NCBI GenBank assembly: GCA_029945945.1
Contig: JAQSDM010000012.1
Span: forward strand, 448,112 to 512,111
From: Algoriphagus sp.
GTDB lineage: Bacteria > Bacteroidota > Bacteroidia > Cytophagales > Cyclobacteriaceae
Reading direction: 5' to 3'
DNA length: 64,000 nucleotides
This document shows positions 34,048-44,314 of the stretch, piece by piece. The stretch's first letter is position 1, and every line of letters starts with the position of its first letter. Position numbers and translations under genes: made by a program. The notes below the pieces were generated by a model. It was not told the DNA's origin and searched no databases. It saw only the letters and a list, made by a program, of their open reading frames with translations.

Positions 34048-35456
34048 TTTTCTGGCTAAGTTTATTTTTCGCCCTCTTCCTGGCATCGCTGGGATATGCA
34101 TCTTACAAATCTTACAACAAAAACCGCTCTTCGGATGAGTTCATGCTGGCTGGGTCAAATATCGGTGCCATTCTGGGTTTCCTGACTTTTTCTGCAGCTT
34201 TGTTCAGTGCATTTACTTTTATGGGAATGCCGGATTTTTTCCGGACCCACGGGGTGGGCGCCTGGATTTTTCTGGCCCTTTCAGATGGCCTAATGGTATT
34301 TATGCTGGTTTGGTTTGGTTACTCTTTGAGAAAAAGAGCTGCATTAACGGGATATAAAGGTGTTGCCGGATTTATCCAGACTTGCTATCAGAATCGCTAT
34401 GCGGGCTACCTCATTTTCGTAAGTTCCTTTCTGTTTCTGATTCCTTATGTTGCCATTCAGATCCGAGGGATTTCAATCTTTCTGAATGCAGCATTTCCGG
34501 ATATGCTGCCTTACTGGTCCTGGGCTGCTATTCTGGTGGTCTTGATGTTGGTTTATTCTGAAATAGGCGGACTAAAAGCCATCGTTTACAGTGACGCAAT
34601 ACAAGGGGTAATTATGCTGGTAGTAATTTGGATAATAGGCATAACCTGCCTGAAAATGGCAGGAGGATTTGAACCGGCAATAGCCCAAGTGGCTGAAACT
34701 AATCCCGGACTTTTAACTTTGCCTGGTCCGAAAGGGCTTTTTACGAGCCCTTTTCTGATCGCTTCAGCGATTGCAATTGTACTCATTCCAATTTCCCAGC
34801 CTCAGTTTACAACTCGATTGGTGGTATTAAAGGACTTGAAATCAGTGCACAAAATGGCTTATGCAGTTGGTATATTCGCAATCCTCGTTATTCTGCCAAC
34901 TGCCTTCATTGGCTTATATGGGGCAGTCAAATATCCTGATGCAAGTACAGCAGATTTCCTTTCGAATTCGCTCCTGTTTGATCAGGCGGAACCTGTGGCA
35001 GCCCTTGCTGTGGTAGGTTTGTTTGCGGCTTGTCTTTCCACTACCAATGCGCAGATTTTTGCTTTAGGCACTGAATTGAGATCACTTTTATCCGGATCCG
35101 ACAAGTTCAATATGAGAGTGACCCAGGTCTCAATTTTGATTTTCTCAATAATCGTGTTGGTATTTTCTACTTACATGAGCGACGAATTGGTGCTTTTGGC
35201 CAGAGTGAGCTTCACCGGAACTTCGATGATTGCACCGGTAGTTTTGGGAGCAGTGATTTTCAAATATCCGCCAAAATCCCTGCTTCTACTTTCCAGCCTT
35301 GCCCTTGGTTATTTTGTGCTTTCCTTAATAGGTATTGTTCCCGATAGCTTCGGCGAACTTCCCCTGGATTATGTGATGTACTGCGTATTATTTGTCTTGA
35401 CCCTTATCCTGATGCTGAGCCATCATTTTACCCAAAAATCTACCCATGCAGCTTGA
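34044..35456 (+). CDS. Sodium:solute symporter (SSS family)
   Basis: A 470-aa inner-membrane transporter with about 13 predicted helices. Typical SSS features are the first helix with GYASYKSYNKNR after it, LAGSNIGAILGFLTFSAALFSAF, and LPTAFIGLYGAVKYP in the centre. The substrate is not readable, but the operon (GH88 hydrolase, flavin reductase, SDR) suggests a sugar acid or a glycoside. It is coupled to both neighbours by overlapping stop/start codons. Confidence 0.9.
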   Translation: MIFWLSLFFALFLASLGYASYKSYNKNRSSDEFMLAGSNIGAILGFLTFSAALFSAFTFMGMPDFFRTHGVGAWIFLALSDGLMVFMLVWFGYSLRKRAALTGYKGVAGFIQTCYQNRYAGYLIFVSSFLFLIPYVAIQIRGISIFLNAAFPDMLPYWSWAAILVVLMLVYSEIGGLKAIVYSDAIQGVIMLVVIWIIGITCLKMAGGFEPAIAQVAETNPGLLTLPGPKGLFTSPFLIASAIAIVLIPISQPQFTTRLVVLKDLKSVHKMAYAVGIFAILVILPTAFIGLYGAVKYPDASTADFLSNSLLFDQAEPVAALAVVGLFAACLSTTNAQIFALGTELRSLLSGSDKFNMRVTQVSILIFSIIVLVFSTYMSDELVLLARVSFTGTSMIAPVVLGAVIFKYPPKSLLLLSSLALGYFVLSLIGIVPDSFGELPLDYVMYCVLFVLTLILMLSHHFTQKSTHAA

Positions 35457-36825
35457 TCCTACTTTTAAAATTTCAAAGCTGGAAGCTCCACTCAAGAGAT
35501 TCTGGGAACTTTCAGCTGAGAAAATTCTCCAAATAGAAAAGTCCTTTGACCCTGCGAAAGGAGCTCCGGTTTTTACCGAAAAAGGGAAATACGTCACTCG
35601 TGGTTGGACTGAATGGACTCAGGGTTTCCAATACGGATCTGCCTTACTTCAGTTTGATGCCACTGGTGACGAGCAATTTCTTCAGATTGGCAGAAAGAAT
35701 ACGGTCAATAAAATGGCGCCGCACCTCACTCACACAGGAGTGCATGACCACGGTTTCAATAATGTGAGTACCTACGGAAATCTTCTGCGAATGATGGAAG
35801 AAGGAAAAATCGAAGGTTCGGTCTGGGAAAAAGAATTCTACCAGCTAGCTATCAAAGTAAGTGGGGCGGTTCAGGCACTTCGCTGGACCAATACTCCCGG
35901 AGGCGGATACATGTATTCGTTCAACGGCCCGCATTCGCTTTTCGTAGACACCATCCGAACATGCCGGGTTTTGATCCTTTCGCATGCCTTGGGCCATGTG
36001 CTTCAGGGAGAAAATGACAAACGCATCAATCTCCTCCACCGGGCGATTCAACATTTGTTGAGCACCGTACGATATTCGATTTACTATGGAAAAGGAAGGG
36101 ATCGATATGATATTTCAGGCCGTACCGCTCACGAGATTATTTTCAATACAAACGACGGAAACTACCGCTGCCCAAATTCGCAGCAGGGTTACACCGGATT
36201 CAGCACCTGGACCCGCGGACTTGCCTGGGCGATTGCCGGACTTGGAGAGACACTTGAGATTTTGGACAAAATCCCTGAATCCGACTATTCAGAAATCATT
36301 TCCAAAGAATCTCTGATCGCGGAACTTTCGCAGGCAGCTATCGCAACTGCGGAGTTTTACCTGGCGAATACTCCAACTGACGGCATTCCTTATTGGGACA
36401 CAGGAGCGCCTAATTTGCATAAGATGGGGGATTATTTGAATCGACCTGCTGATCCTTACAATGCGTTTGAACCTGTCGACAGCTCGGCTGCAAGTATATC
36501 GGCACAAGGCTTCCTCAGAATCGGAAACTGGCTAAAAAATTCCGATCCGGACCGATCTGCGAAATACATTCAAGCAGGCGGACAACTCGCTCAAACGCTT
36601 TTCAGCGAACCTTATCTATCCACAGCTTCAGATCACCAGGGGATGATTTTGCATTCAATTTATCACCATCCAAATGGGTGGGATTATGCCCCAGATTCGG
36701 CTTTGGCACCTCATGGAGAGTCCAGCATGTGGGGAGATTATCATGCACGGGAATTGGCATTGCTCTCACAGCGAATAATCCGGGGAGAAAAATATTACAG
36801 CTTTTATAACTGCATTGTGAAATGA
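35446..36825 (+). CDS. GH88-family unsaturated glucuronyl-type hydrolase
   Basis: Hydrolase of 459 aa with the (alpha/alpha)6 barrel pattern of GH88. The two expected acidic residues can be placed: Asp101 in GVHDHGFNN and Asp168 in SLFVDTIRT; the [19 protein letters not shown] helix is diagnostic. Family members remove unsaturated uronic acid ends by hydration. There is no signal peptide, so it acts in the cytosol on imported oligomers. It overlaps the symporter by 11 bp and the next gene by 4 bp. Confidence 0.88.
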   Translation: MQLDPTFKISKLEAPLKRFWELSAEKILQIEKSFDPAKGAPVFTEKGKYVTRGWTEWTQGFQYGSALLQFDATGDEQFLQIGRKNTVNKMAPHLTHTGVHDHGFNNVSTYGNLLRMMEEGKIEGSVWEKEFYQLAIKVSGAVQALRWTNTPGGGYMYSFNGPHSLFVDTIRTCRVLILSHALGHVLQGENDKRINLLHRAIQHLLSTVRYSIYYGKGRDRYDISGRTAHEIIFNTNDGNYRCPNSQQGYTGFSTWTRGLAWAIAGLGETLEILDKIPESDYSEIISKESLIAELSQAAIATAEFYLANTPTDGIPYWDTGAPNLHKMGDYLNRPADPYNAFEPVDSSAASISAQGFLRIGNWLKNSDPDRSAKYIQAGGQLAQTLFSEPYLSTASDHQGMILHSIYHHPNGWDYAPDSALAPHGESSMWGDYHARELALLSQRIIRGEKYYSFYNCIVK

Positions 36826-38267
36826 GCGGGGGTAAAAATAAACCACAATATCCACGGGTTGCCCAACTCAAAACAGCCGAGCAGTTTCGGGAGCATTTGG
36901 GAAAAGAAGGAATTGAGTTGGAATTCGATGAAATTCTGACCTCAGGCGAAAAATCTCCTTTTGCGAAAGCGCATCAACTGCGATCCGGCAACCAAATCGG
37001 CAATGCTTTTTGCATCCTCCCGATGGAAGGCTGGGACGGGACAGAGGATGGTCGGCCAACCGATCTCACTCGCAGAAGGTGGAGAAACTTTGGTATCAGC
37101 GGAGCAAAATTACTTTGGGGTTGCGAGGCGGTTGCGGTTCGTCATGAAGGACGCGCAAATCCAAATCAGCTTCTGATGAATGAGGAAAACTTTCAAGACT
37201 TTGTCGAACTTTTCCAACTGGTGCAGGATGCACATCAGGAAGCTTTTGGCCGCACCGATGATTTGGTCATTGGTTTGCAGTTGACTCACTCAGGTCGCTT
37301 CTGCAAACCCAACGATAAAAAGAAGATGGAACCGAGGATTCTGTATCCTCATCCGATTTTGAATAAGAAGTTTGGGTTGCCGGATGATTACCCTTTGATG
37401 ACAGACTCTGAAATCGATCGTATCATTGAGGATTATGTGAAAGCTGCATTTTTAGCCCAAAAAGCAGGATTTCAATTCGTCGATGTCAAGCATTGCCATG
37501 GCTATCTGGGGCATGAGTTTCTTAGCGCTTACGATCGTGAAGGGAAATATGGCGGTTCGTTCGAAAACCGAACCCGATTCCTGAGGGAGATTGTGGCCGG
37601 TATTCGGGCTGAAGCTCCGGGTTTGGAAATTGGCGTTCGCCTCAGCGTGTTTGATTGGATGCCTTTTCAAAAAGGCCCGGATGAAACCGGTGTTCCTTCA
37701 GTCGAAACTGAGTACAATCTTGCATTTGGCGGAGATTCCACTGGAAAGAAAGAAGACCTGAAAGAGCCTTTTGAGTTTTTGCGGCTCTTGGAAGAACTCA
37801 AAATCGAACTCCTTTGCACCACAGCCGGAAGCCCCTATTACAATCCTCATATTCAGCGTCCGGCACTTTTCCCACCTTCTGATGGATATCTTCCGCCGGA
37901 AGATCCGATGCATGGAGTTGCGAGACAAATCCGAGTTACGGGAGAATTGAAAAAGGCTTTTCCTGGTTTTTATGTGGTCGGATCTGCGTACTCCTATCTT
38001 CAGGAATGGCTCCCAAATGTTGGTCAACATGTCCTTCAAACAGGTCAAGCTGACTCGATCGGTTTGGGCAGATTGGTGTTGAGTTACCCTGATTTTCCGT
38101 CAGATATACTGAGTGGAATCCCGATGAAGCGGGGGAAAATCTGCCGAACCTTTTCAGATTGCACGACCGCTCCCCGAAATGGAATGGTCTCAGGTTGCTA
38201 TCCGCTTGATCCTTTCTATAAGACGATGGAAGAATACTCACTGCTTAAACAGCTCAAGGACTCATGA
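36822..38267 (+). CDS. NADH:flavin oxidoreductase, Old Yellow Enzyme family
   Basis: FMN-dependent TIM-barrel reductase of 481 aa, about 100 residues longer than simple OYEs because of N- and C-terminal additions. Visible features are [11 protein letters not shown] (early strand), [29 protein letters not shown] (active-site His region) and [19 protein letters not shown]. The C-terminus includes [26 protein letters not shown], a cysteine-containing stretch. It probably reduces an activated C=C bond in the catabolic intermediate made by the GH88 enzyme. Confidence 0.88.
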   Translation: MSGGKNKPQYPRVAQLKTAEQFREHLGKEGIELEFDEILTSGEKSPFAKAHQLRSGNQIGNAFCILPMEGWDGTEDGRPTDLTRRRWRNFGISGAKLLWGCEAVAVRHEGRANPNQLLMNEENFQDFVELFQLVQDAHQEAFGRTDDLVIGLQLTHSGRFCKPNDKKKMEPRILYPHPILNKKFGLPDDYPLMTDSEIDRIIEDYVKAAFLAQKAGFQFVDVKHCHGYLGHEFLSAYDREGKYGGSFENRTRFLREIVAGIRAEAPGLEIGVRLSVFDWMPFQKGPDETGVPSVETEYNLAFGGDSTGKKEDLKEPFEFLRLLEELKIELLCTTAGSPYYNPHIQRPALFPPSDGYLPPEDPMHGVARQIRVTGELKKAFPGFYVVGSAYSYLQEWLPNVGQHVLQTGQADSIGLGRLVLSYPDFPSDILSGIPMKRGKICRTFSDCTTAPRNGMVSGCYPLDPFYKTMEEYSLLKQLKDS

Positions 38268-39034
38268 AAAAAGTAGCGCTCGTAACAGGCGGAACACGCG
38301 GAATCGGTTTGGGAATCGCAAGAAAGCTTGCTGAAAATGGTTTTGACCTGGCAGTAAACGGAGTAAGGCCGGAATCAGAAGTCACGGCTGTTTTGGACGA
38401 ACTCACAAGTCTGGGCGTCAAAGTTTGCTATGCTCCGGGAAACATCAGTCAGACGGAAGACCGAAAAGCTATTTTGAAAGTAGTAAAGGAAAATTTCGGA
38501 ACAATCAATGTCCTGGTCAACAATGCCGGAGTTGCCCCGAGAACGAGAGCGGATATCTTGGAAGTCACCGAGGAGGATTACGATCACCTGATGGAGATCA
38601 ATCAGCGCGGGACATTTTTCCTGACCCAGGAGATTGCAAAGTGGATGATTGAGCTGAAAAAGGAATCTCCGGAATCACCGATTTCCATCGTAAATATCAC
38701 CTCAATCTCAGCAGTTTTGGCTTCTGTCAATCGGGCTGTTTATTGCATGTCAAAATCAGGACTATCCATGCTTTCTCAACTAATGGCAGTGCGAATGGCT
38801 GAGTTTGGGATTCCTGTATATGAAATCCGGCCCGGCGTGATCGAAACAGATATGACCGAAAAAGTGAAAGGCGCTTATCAGGATAGGATAGCCAATGGTC
38901 TGACGTTAGAACCGCGAATGGGCCAACCGGAAGATGTCGCAAAGGTAGTTGCAGCGTTGGTGCGAGGAGACCTTCCTTATTCCACAGGTCAGGTAATAAC
39001 TGTTGACGGAGGATTGACGGTAGCGAGACTTTGA
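38264..39034 (+). CDS. SDR, 3-ketoacyl-(ACP) reductase-like
   Basis: A 256-aa classical SDR with [23 protein letters not shown] (Ser), YCMSKSG (Tyr-x-x-x-Lys) and RPGVIETDM. It is the last gene of the five-gene run and overlaps the OYE gene by 4 bp. Such SDRs are often named FabG-like, yet the context argues for a sugar or keto-acid dehydrogenase rather than fatty acid synthesis. Confidence 0.88.
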   Translation: MKKVALVTGGTRGIGLGIARKLAENGFDLAVNGVRPESEVTAVLDELTSLGVKVCYAPGNISQTEDRKAILKVVKENFGTINVLVNNAGVAPRTRADILEVTEEDYDHLMEINQRGTFFLTQEIAKWMIELKKESPESPISIVNITSISAVLASVNRAVYCMSKSGLSMLSQLMAVRMAEFGIPVYEIRPGVIETDMTEKVKGAYQDRIANGLTLEPRMGQPEDVAKVVAALVRGDLPYSTGQVITVDGGLTVARL

Positions 39035-39148
39035 TAAAAAATCTTCTCCAAAATGAAAGGAATTAAGATTAATTCAAGCTTTAGAATTGAGTAACTTTCA
39101 TCTGTCAAAAGTCAAGTTTAACCGTTGAATTAATCTCTTTTTAATATC

Positions 39149-39685
39149 ATGAAAACCCGATTTTTCATCGTTTTCCTTTTTTGCGCCAGCTTCCACATCC
39201 AGGCGCAACAACTTAACGTCGGAATCCGCCTGCAAAAGACCCAACAGATGTATTGGGAAAACGGTATCTCTGCCCAGTATTCCTTCGCCAATTTCAAACC
39301 CAATCGCTTATTTGTAGGCTTTGACTTTGTTACTTCCAGACTGGGAACAGCCATGAATTCCAACGCTCTAAAACAGGATAGCTACATCTTTTCGGGAAGT
39401 TGGTATTTCTTCAAAAACAAGCCTTTTCATTTGATCGGACGGCTTAATACAGGCTATTTTAATGCAGATCTTGAATATGAGATATTTGACGATTTGCCTT
39501 CATCTGCTTTTCTGCTTGCCCCTGAAATAGGCTTCAATTATTCGCCGAAAGAATTGCCAATTGCTTTGAATATGGGTCTGGGTTATTATCTCAGCATGCA
39601 GGACGAAAATAAATCACCGGGTACCCTACAACCCATGTATTATCATCTGACCATGTATTACAAACTTTTTAATCAGAAAAAATGA
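39149..39685 (+). CDS. Exported protein, probable small outer-membrane beta barrel
   Basis: A 178-aa protein with a clear signal peptide (MKTRFFIVFLFCASFHIQA) followed by repeated amphipathic strands with aromatic edges (RLFVGFDFVTSRLG, YIFSGSWYFF, GLGYYLSMQD) and an ending MYYKLF. I do not recognise a family; the pattern fits an 8- to 10-stranded outer-membrane barrel. It overlaps the next gene by 4 bp. Confidence 0.7.
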   Translation: MKTRFFIVFLFCASFHIQAQQLNVGIRLQKTQQMYWENGISAQYSFANFKPNRLFVGFDFVTSRLGTAMNSNALKQDSYIFSGSWYFFKNKPFHLIGRLNTGYFNADLEYEIFDDLPSSAFLLAPEIGFNYSPKELPIALNMGLGYYLSMQDENKSPGTLQPMYYHLTMYYKLFNQKK

Positions 39686-40617
39686 AAGCGTTACTTCGAA
39701 ATATTTCAATCTGCCTGTCAATTTTATTGATTGTTGCCTGCAATGCCACCCCGGATATAACCGACGCCATGCTTGACGGCGACGTGATCTTTGATCCTTC
39801 CCTTTATGCACCGGAGGATTATCTGGTTTCTGCCAAATACCCTTCTCCGACCCAGGAAGATCTGAAAAAGCACGTTTTGATCGCTGCCCATGGTTACTCA
39901 GCCTCCACCTTTGAATGGCATGAATTTGCAGAATGGTCTGCTGATTCTTCGTACCGGATTTCTTCGGTATTGCTTGATGGCCATGGTCGGACCTATGAAG
40001 ATTTTCGGGCTTCCAAATGGGAAGACTGGAGAGCGGCTATCATCCGTGAGTTTGAGTTATTGGAAGATTTGGGCTATACCAAAATCAGTTTGGTCGGTTC
40101 CTCTACAAGCGGAGCATTGCTGCTGGAGTTGATGGAATCCGGCTATTTCAACAGTCATATCAAACCCAAAAACATTTTTTTGATCGACCCGATCGTAGTT
40201 CCTACTGCTAAACTCCAATCTCTAGCAGGCATTATCGGACCCATGATCGTTTTTCTGGAAGTGGATCAAACTGCGGAAGAAGACAAGTACTGGTATCATT
40301 TCAGACCTCAAGAAACGGTCAATGAATTAAACCAAGTCATTCAAAAAGTCCGAAAAGGATTGGAGAAAGGCGTTACCGTTCCGAGTGGCACTTATGTGAA
40401 ATCATTTCATTCAAAGAACGACCCAACTGCCAGTACCACCAGTACCGTGCTTATTTACAAAGGGTTGAAAAATTCAGATGGCAGCAAAGTCGATGTTCAG
40501 CTCATGGATTCAGACATCCATGTTTTTACCCGGCTGAGCTTGAGGCCGAGTGTTTCTCCGAAAGAACTATCCAATCAACTGGATGCTTTTACCCAGATTT
40601 CGAAAAGATTGAAATAA
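39682..40617 (+). CDS. Alpha/beta-hydrolase lipoprotein
   Basis: A 311-aa hydrolase with a lipoprotein signal (ICLSILLIVACNA). Catalytic landmarks are the oxyanion segment LIAAHGYSAST, the nucleophile elbow GSSTSG (Ser at its centre), an acid in FLIDP and a late histidine in SDIHVFTRL. It is probably anchored at the periplasmic side or the surface. It is co-transcribed with the beta-barrel protein through an ATGA overlap; the substrate may be an ester. Confidence 0.83.
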   Translation: MKALLRNISICLSILLIVACNATPDITDAMLDGDVIFDPSLYAPEDYLVSAKYPSPTQEDLKKHVLIAAHGYSASTFEWHEFAEWSADSSYRISSVLLDGHGRTYEDFRASKWEDWRAAIIREFELLEDLGYTKISLVGSSTSGALLLELMESGYFNSHIKPKNIFLIDPIVVPTAKLQSLAGIIGPMIVFLEVDQTAEEDKYWYHFRPQETVNELNQVIQKVRKGLEKGVTVPSGTYVKSFHSKNDPTASTTSTVLIYKGLKNSDGSKVDVQLMDSDIHVFTRLSLRPSVSPKELSNQLDAFTQISKRLK

Positions 40618-40716
40618 TCTCTAGTCAACTTTTCCTTTCGATATAAGCCAAAATTAAAACCTGAATTCAGCTGAAAATCACTTCCTGCGTAAAAAACAAT
40701 CTCAAGAATACGGAAA

Positions 40717-42294
40717 TTACTTTTTCAGCATCAACCATCCTCTCGGATCTACCTCAGGCAGGGTTTTGCTTGAAACTTTAACAGGCTTGGAACCCAAGAT
40801 CACTTTTTGGATTCCCTCGGAAGTTTTCACTTCTACAGGCATGGTAAACTCAATTCCTTTCAGACTAATCTGAAAGCCTGATTTCCCCTTTTTAACCACT
40901 TTCACTTCGGGTAGATCAGTTGTCAGCAGATAAAAATCAAAGAATCCCTGCAAATCCTGTCCCGTATATTCGGCCACAAAATCAGTGAAATCTTTCGTAC
41001 TAACCCGATTCTGATACGTAAATCGCTCATCCGAGGCAAAAGCTTTTAGCATTGGGAAGAACACCTCGTCCCCAAGGATTCCCCGCAGGGAATGAACGAC
41101 ATAGGCACCTTTGGTATAAATCTCGGGATGATACGCTTTTTCTTCGGTACTGTTGAGCGGGCTGACCACAGGATTGAGATGCTCAATGGTTCTTCCTACT
41201 GATTGGGCTTGCTCAAAATATGCCTGCTCACCTCCATGCTCCCAGTAAAACAACCAATCTCCGAAAGCGGTGAACCCTTCATGAATCCACATATCCGCCC
41301 AGTCCCCTACGGAGACTTTGTTTCCAAACCACTCATGCCCAAGTTCGTGATGCAGCAACCAGTCGTATTGGGTATCCCCCATTGGCACAAACTGGAAATT
41401 ATTCCCATAGGCATTGATGGTTTGATGCTCCATGCCAAGATATGGAGTCTCGACCACCGCTATTTTATCCTCCGGAAAAGGGAAAGCCCCAAAATACTTT
41501 TCGAGGGTTTCAGTGCTGGTTTTTAAGATGGAGAGAAGTTCTTTTGCCTTTTCCCTGTTCTCTTGTAAAACCCAGACATACATCGGAATCTTGTCACCTG
41601 AGACTGAGGTAAAATCCAGTTTTTCCTCCTGGAAAACCCCCATGGTAAAGTTGACATTGTAATTGTTGATCGGATAGGCCGTGGACCAATGGTAAACAAA
41701 GTGGTCTTCCAACGTTTTGACGGCAACCAGTTTCCCGTTGGAAGCGATGAAATACGGCTTTGGAACGGTGAAAAACAGATCAACCCCATCGGTCGGTTCG
41801 CTTGAAGGATGGTCAAGTGCCGGCATAAATATTTTGGCACCTTCGCCCTGAGATGAAAGTCCCATCCAATGATTGCCGAAGGAATCCTTTTCCCAGGTAA
41901 AACCGCCCGTCCAAGGTGGGTTTATAGCAATAGGAGTCTTGCCGCTGTAAAAAACCTCCGCAGAATTGCAGGTGCAATCATTCGGCAGGATATCCAGAAT
42001 ATCATTTGAATGGTTGAATTGTACCTCTTCCCCATTCATGATTACTTTCTCGACTTTGTATTCATCTATGAGATTGAGACGAAGCGTATCGAGCTTTTGG
42101 GCGGAAGAAAAAGTGATTGTATTCGATCCCCGAATGGATTGGGTTTCCGGCAGGATTTCCAAATTCAGCCTATAATGCTTCACTTCATATTTTTGTTGAA
42201 GCGGATCAATCGGTCCTCCCCAATCCCAATTTTGGGAAAAAACCGGAGCAGAAATAGATAGGAACAGCAGACAAAAAACGGGGAATAGCTTCAT
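40717..42294 (-). CDS. M1-family metallopeptidase
   Basis: Exported zinc aminopeptidase of about 525 aa. The start is the ATG at 42294 (MKLFPVFCLLFLSISAPVFSQ, a signal peptide), not the 15-residue extension in the track. The zinc site HELGH is followed after 18 residues by Glu (WIHEG), the exact M1 spacing, and the exopeptidase GMEHQ motif (LGMEHQTINAYG) is present. It is shorter than full M1 enzymes because the C-terminal helical domain is missing. Confidence 0.92.
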   Translation of the reverse strand: MKLFPVFCLLFLSISAPVFSQNWDWGGPIDPLQQKYEVKHYRLNLEILPETQSIRGSNTITFSSAQKLDTLRLNLIDEYKVEKVIMNGEEVQFNHSNDILDILPNDCTCNSAEVFYSGKTPIAINPPWTGGFTWEKDSFGNHWMGLSSQGEGAKIFMPALDHPSSEPTDGVDLFFTVPKPYFIASNGKLVAVKTLEDHFVYHWSTAYPINNYNVNFTMGVFQEEKLDFTSVSGDKIPMYVWVLQENREKAKELLSILKTSTETLEKYFGAFPFPEDKIAVVETPYLGMEHQTINAYGNNFQFVPMGDTQYDWLLHHELGHEWFGNKVSVGDWADMWIHEGFTAFGDWLFYWEHGGEQAYFEQAQSVGRTIEHLNPVVSPLNSTEEKAYHPEIYTKGAYVVHSLRGILGDEVFFPMLKAFASDERFTYQNRVSTKDFTDFVAEYTGQDLQGFFDFYLLTTDLPEVKVVKKGKSGFQISLKGIEFTMPVEVKTSEGIQKVILGSKPVKVSSKTLPEVDPRGWLMLKK

Positions 42295-42339
42295 TTTAAG
42301 GAGGAATCTAAGGTAGATTTTCAAAAGAAAATTAAACAA

Positions 42340-42362
42340 AAAAGCCCGAAATTCGGGCTTTT
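42340..42362. terminator. Terminator hairpin between the UPF0158 and M1 genes
   Basis: AAAGCCCGAA/TTCGGGCTTT arms with flanking A- and T-runs on both sides. Confidence 0.7.
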
Positions 42363-42496
42363 CTTACTGGGGTATGAAGCAACTTTTACTTACTCCCAAA
42401 TATTCAAGAATCGATCCAAAAAACTAAATAATCCGTGTTTATTTTCGAAAAGATTCAACAAAACTTGAGAAAATCATTCGAATTTCTAACATGAAA

Positions 42497-42523
42497 CAAA
42501 AAAACCGCCCAGTTAAAGGCGGC
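42497..42523 (-). terminator. Terminator of the UPF0158 gene
   Basis: Minus strand: CCGCC-TTTAACTG-GGCGG followed by seven T, directly after the gene stop. Confidence 0.85.
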
Positions 42524-42528
42524 CTTGA

Positions 42529-42966
42529 TTAATCTTCGGTGTAGTTGAAGCTATCGACTTGCTCTTTTACCCAGTCATTATATTTATCTCTTCTGTATTC
42601 GATCCACTCGTTTTTGTACTTGGATTCTTCGATCAGAAACTTGAAACCGGTAGGAGCTTTTGGCTTGGAAAGAACATTGACCAGATCTTCGGCTAGATTT
42701 TTTTCTTTTACTTTTCTATCGATGAAATCCTGCATCATCTGATGCTCTTGTACAGGTTCCATTTTAGTGAATTCGGCAAAATTATCAGGATCTTCTTCGA
42801 TTTCGTCAAGAATGTCTTCCTCGTCTTCTGTCAAATCGTAGTTAAAATAATCCTCATCGTCCGGCATCTGGTGTATCTTCTTCTTGTCCACTTGGTAGAA
42901 GCATACCATTCCTTTGAGTAATTGGGCAGTAATGTGATCTACCTCTTTTTCAGTAAGCGAAAGCAT
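42529..42966 (-). CDS. UPF0158-family protein
   Basis: A 145-aa acidic cytosolic protein with a long Asp/Glu stretch (DLTEDEEDILDEIEEDPDNF) and the family-like end WIEYRRDKYNDWVKEQVDSF. No activity is known. It has its own terminator and no close operon partner. The family call is from memory of the C-terminal pattern. Confidence 0.65.
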   Translation of the reverse strand: MLSLTEKEVDHITAQLLKGMVCFYQVDKKKIHQMPDDEDYFNYDLTEDEEDILDEIEEDPDNFAEFTKMEPVQEHQMMQDFIDRKVKEKNLAEDLVNVLSKPKAPTGFKFLIEESKYKNEWIEYRRDKYNDWVKEQVDSFNYTED

Positions 42967-43061
42967 GGATTGTTTTCAAAATTTTTGGAAAATTAATAAA
43001 AGTCAAAATTTCATCAAATAGAATATAAAGAAAGCAATTGCAACGCCAATTTGCACTTAAT

Positions 43062-43709
43062 TCAGACCTCGGAGTTGAATATTTTTTCTAAAATCTCAGC
43101 ATTCAATTCATGACCACCTGAGAAAGTGATTTTCCGAAAGGTTTTATCCAAATTATGAATGAGTTCTTCTTGCTTGAGAATGCTTTCCGGTGTGATCAAT
43201 TCATCATTTTCACCAAGCACCATGATCAACTTCGTCTCAGAAAAAATGTCCTTCACCTCTTCCAATACCAGATCCTGAGCAAAACCTCCTGCCCAAAGAA
43301 TCAGCGATTTTACCTTTCCTGACCATCGGCTTACCCATCTTGTTGCGGTGGCAGCACCCTGAGAAAATCCCAAAACGTGAATGACCGGGGTTTCTTTAAA
43401 CTCATGAAGAATCTTCTCCATCAATCCATCCAAAAAGCGATGGTTGTTTTCAATCGCTACTTCACGCTCATGACGGGTCATCCAATTAGCTCCAACCCTG
43501 CCATGAAATCCATTCAGATAAGAATAATTCGTTCCTTCAGGAGCGATGATGAGGCGATCAGGGCTGTCAAAAGAAAGGAACTTTCTGATAAAAAATTCGG
43601 CTAATTGCCCATATCCATGAAAGACTATCCAAACCTCTTTCTCATGAAAAGTTGGCTCATGAGATACAGAATAATGAGCCTGATAGGTAAACTCGACTAG
43701 TTTTTTCAA
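43062..43709 (-). CDS. Cytosolic alpha/beta-hydrolase (carboxylesterase/phospholipase type)
   Basis: A 215-aa hydrolase with HGYGQLAEFF (oxyanion loop), the nucleophile elbow LGFSQGAATATRW, Asp in GENDELITPE and His in SGGHELNAE, which is the full triad of the YpfH/Abhydrolase_2 group. The start codon is TTG at 43709, 3 nt after the cdd stop, so it is co-transcribed with cdd. Confidence 0.88.
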   Translation of the reverse strand: MKKLVEFTYQAHYSVSHEPTFHEKEVWIVFHGYGQLAEFFIRKFLSFDSPDRLIIAPEGTNYSYLNGFHGRVGANWMTRHEREVAIENNHRFLDGLMEKILHEFKETPVIHVLGFSQGAATATRWVSRWSGKVKSLILWAGGFAQDLVLEEVKDIFSETKLIMVLGENDELITPESILKQEELIHNLDKTFRKITFSGGHELNAEILEKIFNSEV

Positions 43710-43712
43710 ACC

Positions 43713-44192
43713 TTAGCTCTTCAAGTCATCAAACTTCAACGGCAACAGACTGCTGATACCGTGGGCACGATACACTCTACCATCGGGTCGCAAGAACAGC
43801 ATGGTAATTTCTTTACCAAAACGAACTTCCGCCTCGTTAATCGTCTGTCTGCAAATGCCGCATGGAGAAACTCCCGCCCAAGTCTCCTCGCCTTCACGCT
43901 GGGCCACCACGGCAAGCATAACAGGCGCATGATTTGGAAAGTTGGCTCCGGCATAGCCCAGGACTAGCCTCTCCGCACAAACACCAGTCGGGAAACTCGC
44001 ATTTTCCTGGTTGCTTGACTGGAGAACTTCCCCGTTTGAAAGCAAAATCGCCGATCCGACATGAAATCCTGAGTAAGGAGCATATGCTGTTCGGCTTACA
44101 GCCTGCGCTCTTGAAATCAGCGCCTGTTCGATATGATCCAGCTCGGCATAGGATAAAATTTCAATTTCCGAAGACAGGTTTACTTTTTCCAT
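43713..44192 (-). CDS. cdd: Cytidine deaminase
   Basis: Pyrimidine salvage enzyme that turns cytidine into uridine. The 159-aa product shows the zinc motifs CAERLV (Cys-Ala-Glu) and PCGICRQ (Pro-Cys-x-x-Cys) and the substrate segment APYSGFHVGSAI. Length and motifs fit the homotetrameric class. Confidence 0.96.
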   Translation of the reverse strand: MEKVNLSSEIEILSYAELDHIEQALISRAQAVSRTAYAPYSGFHVGSAILLSNGEVLQSSNQENASFPTGVCAERLVLGYAGANFPNHAPVMLAVVAQREGEETWAGVSPCGICRQTINEAEVRFGKEITMLFLRPDGRVYRAHGISSLLPLKFDDLKS

Positions 44193-44314
44193 TTATAAAA
44201 CTTTAGGGAATTATCCGAACGGGGAAAGTAAGCAATTGTTCTCTTTTTAGATGACTTCCGCCTTTTTCCCCTAATATTTATTGTTCAATTTAGCTCATTG
44301 AATTCACGGCACAC

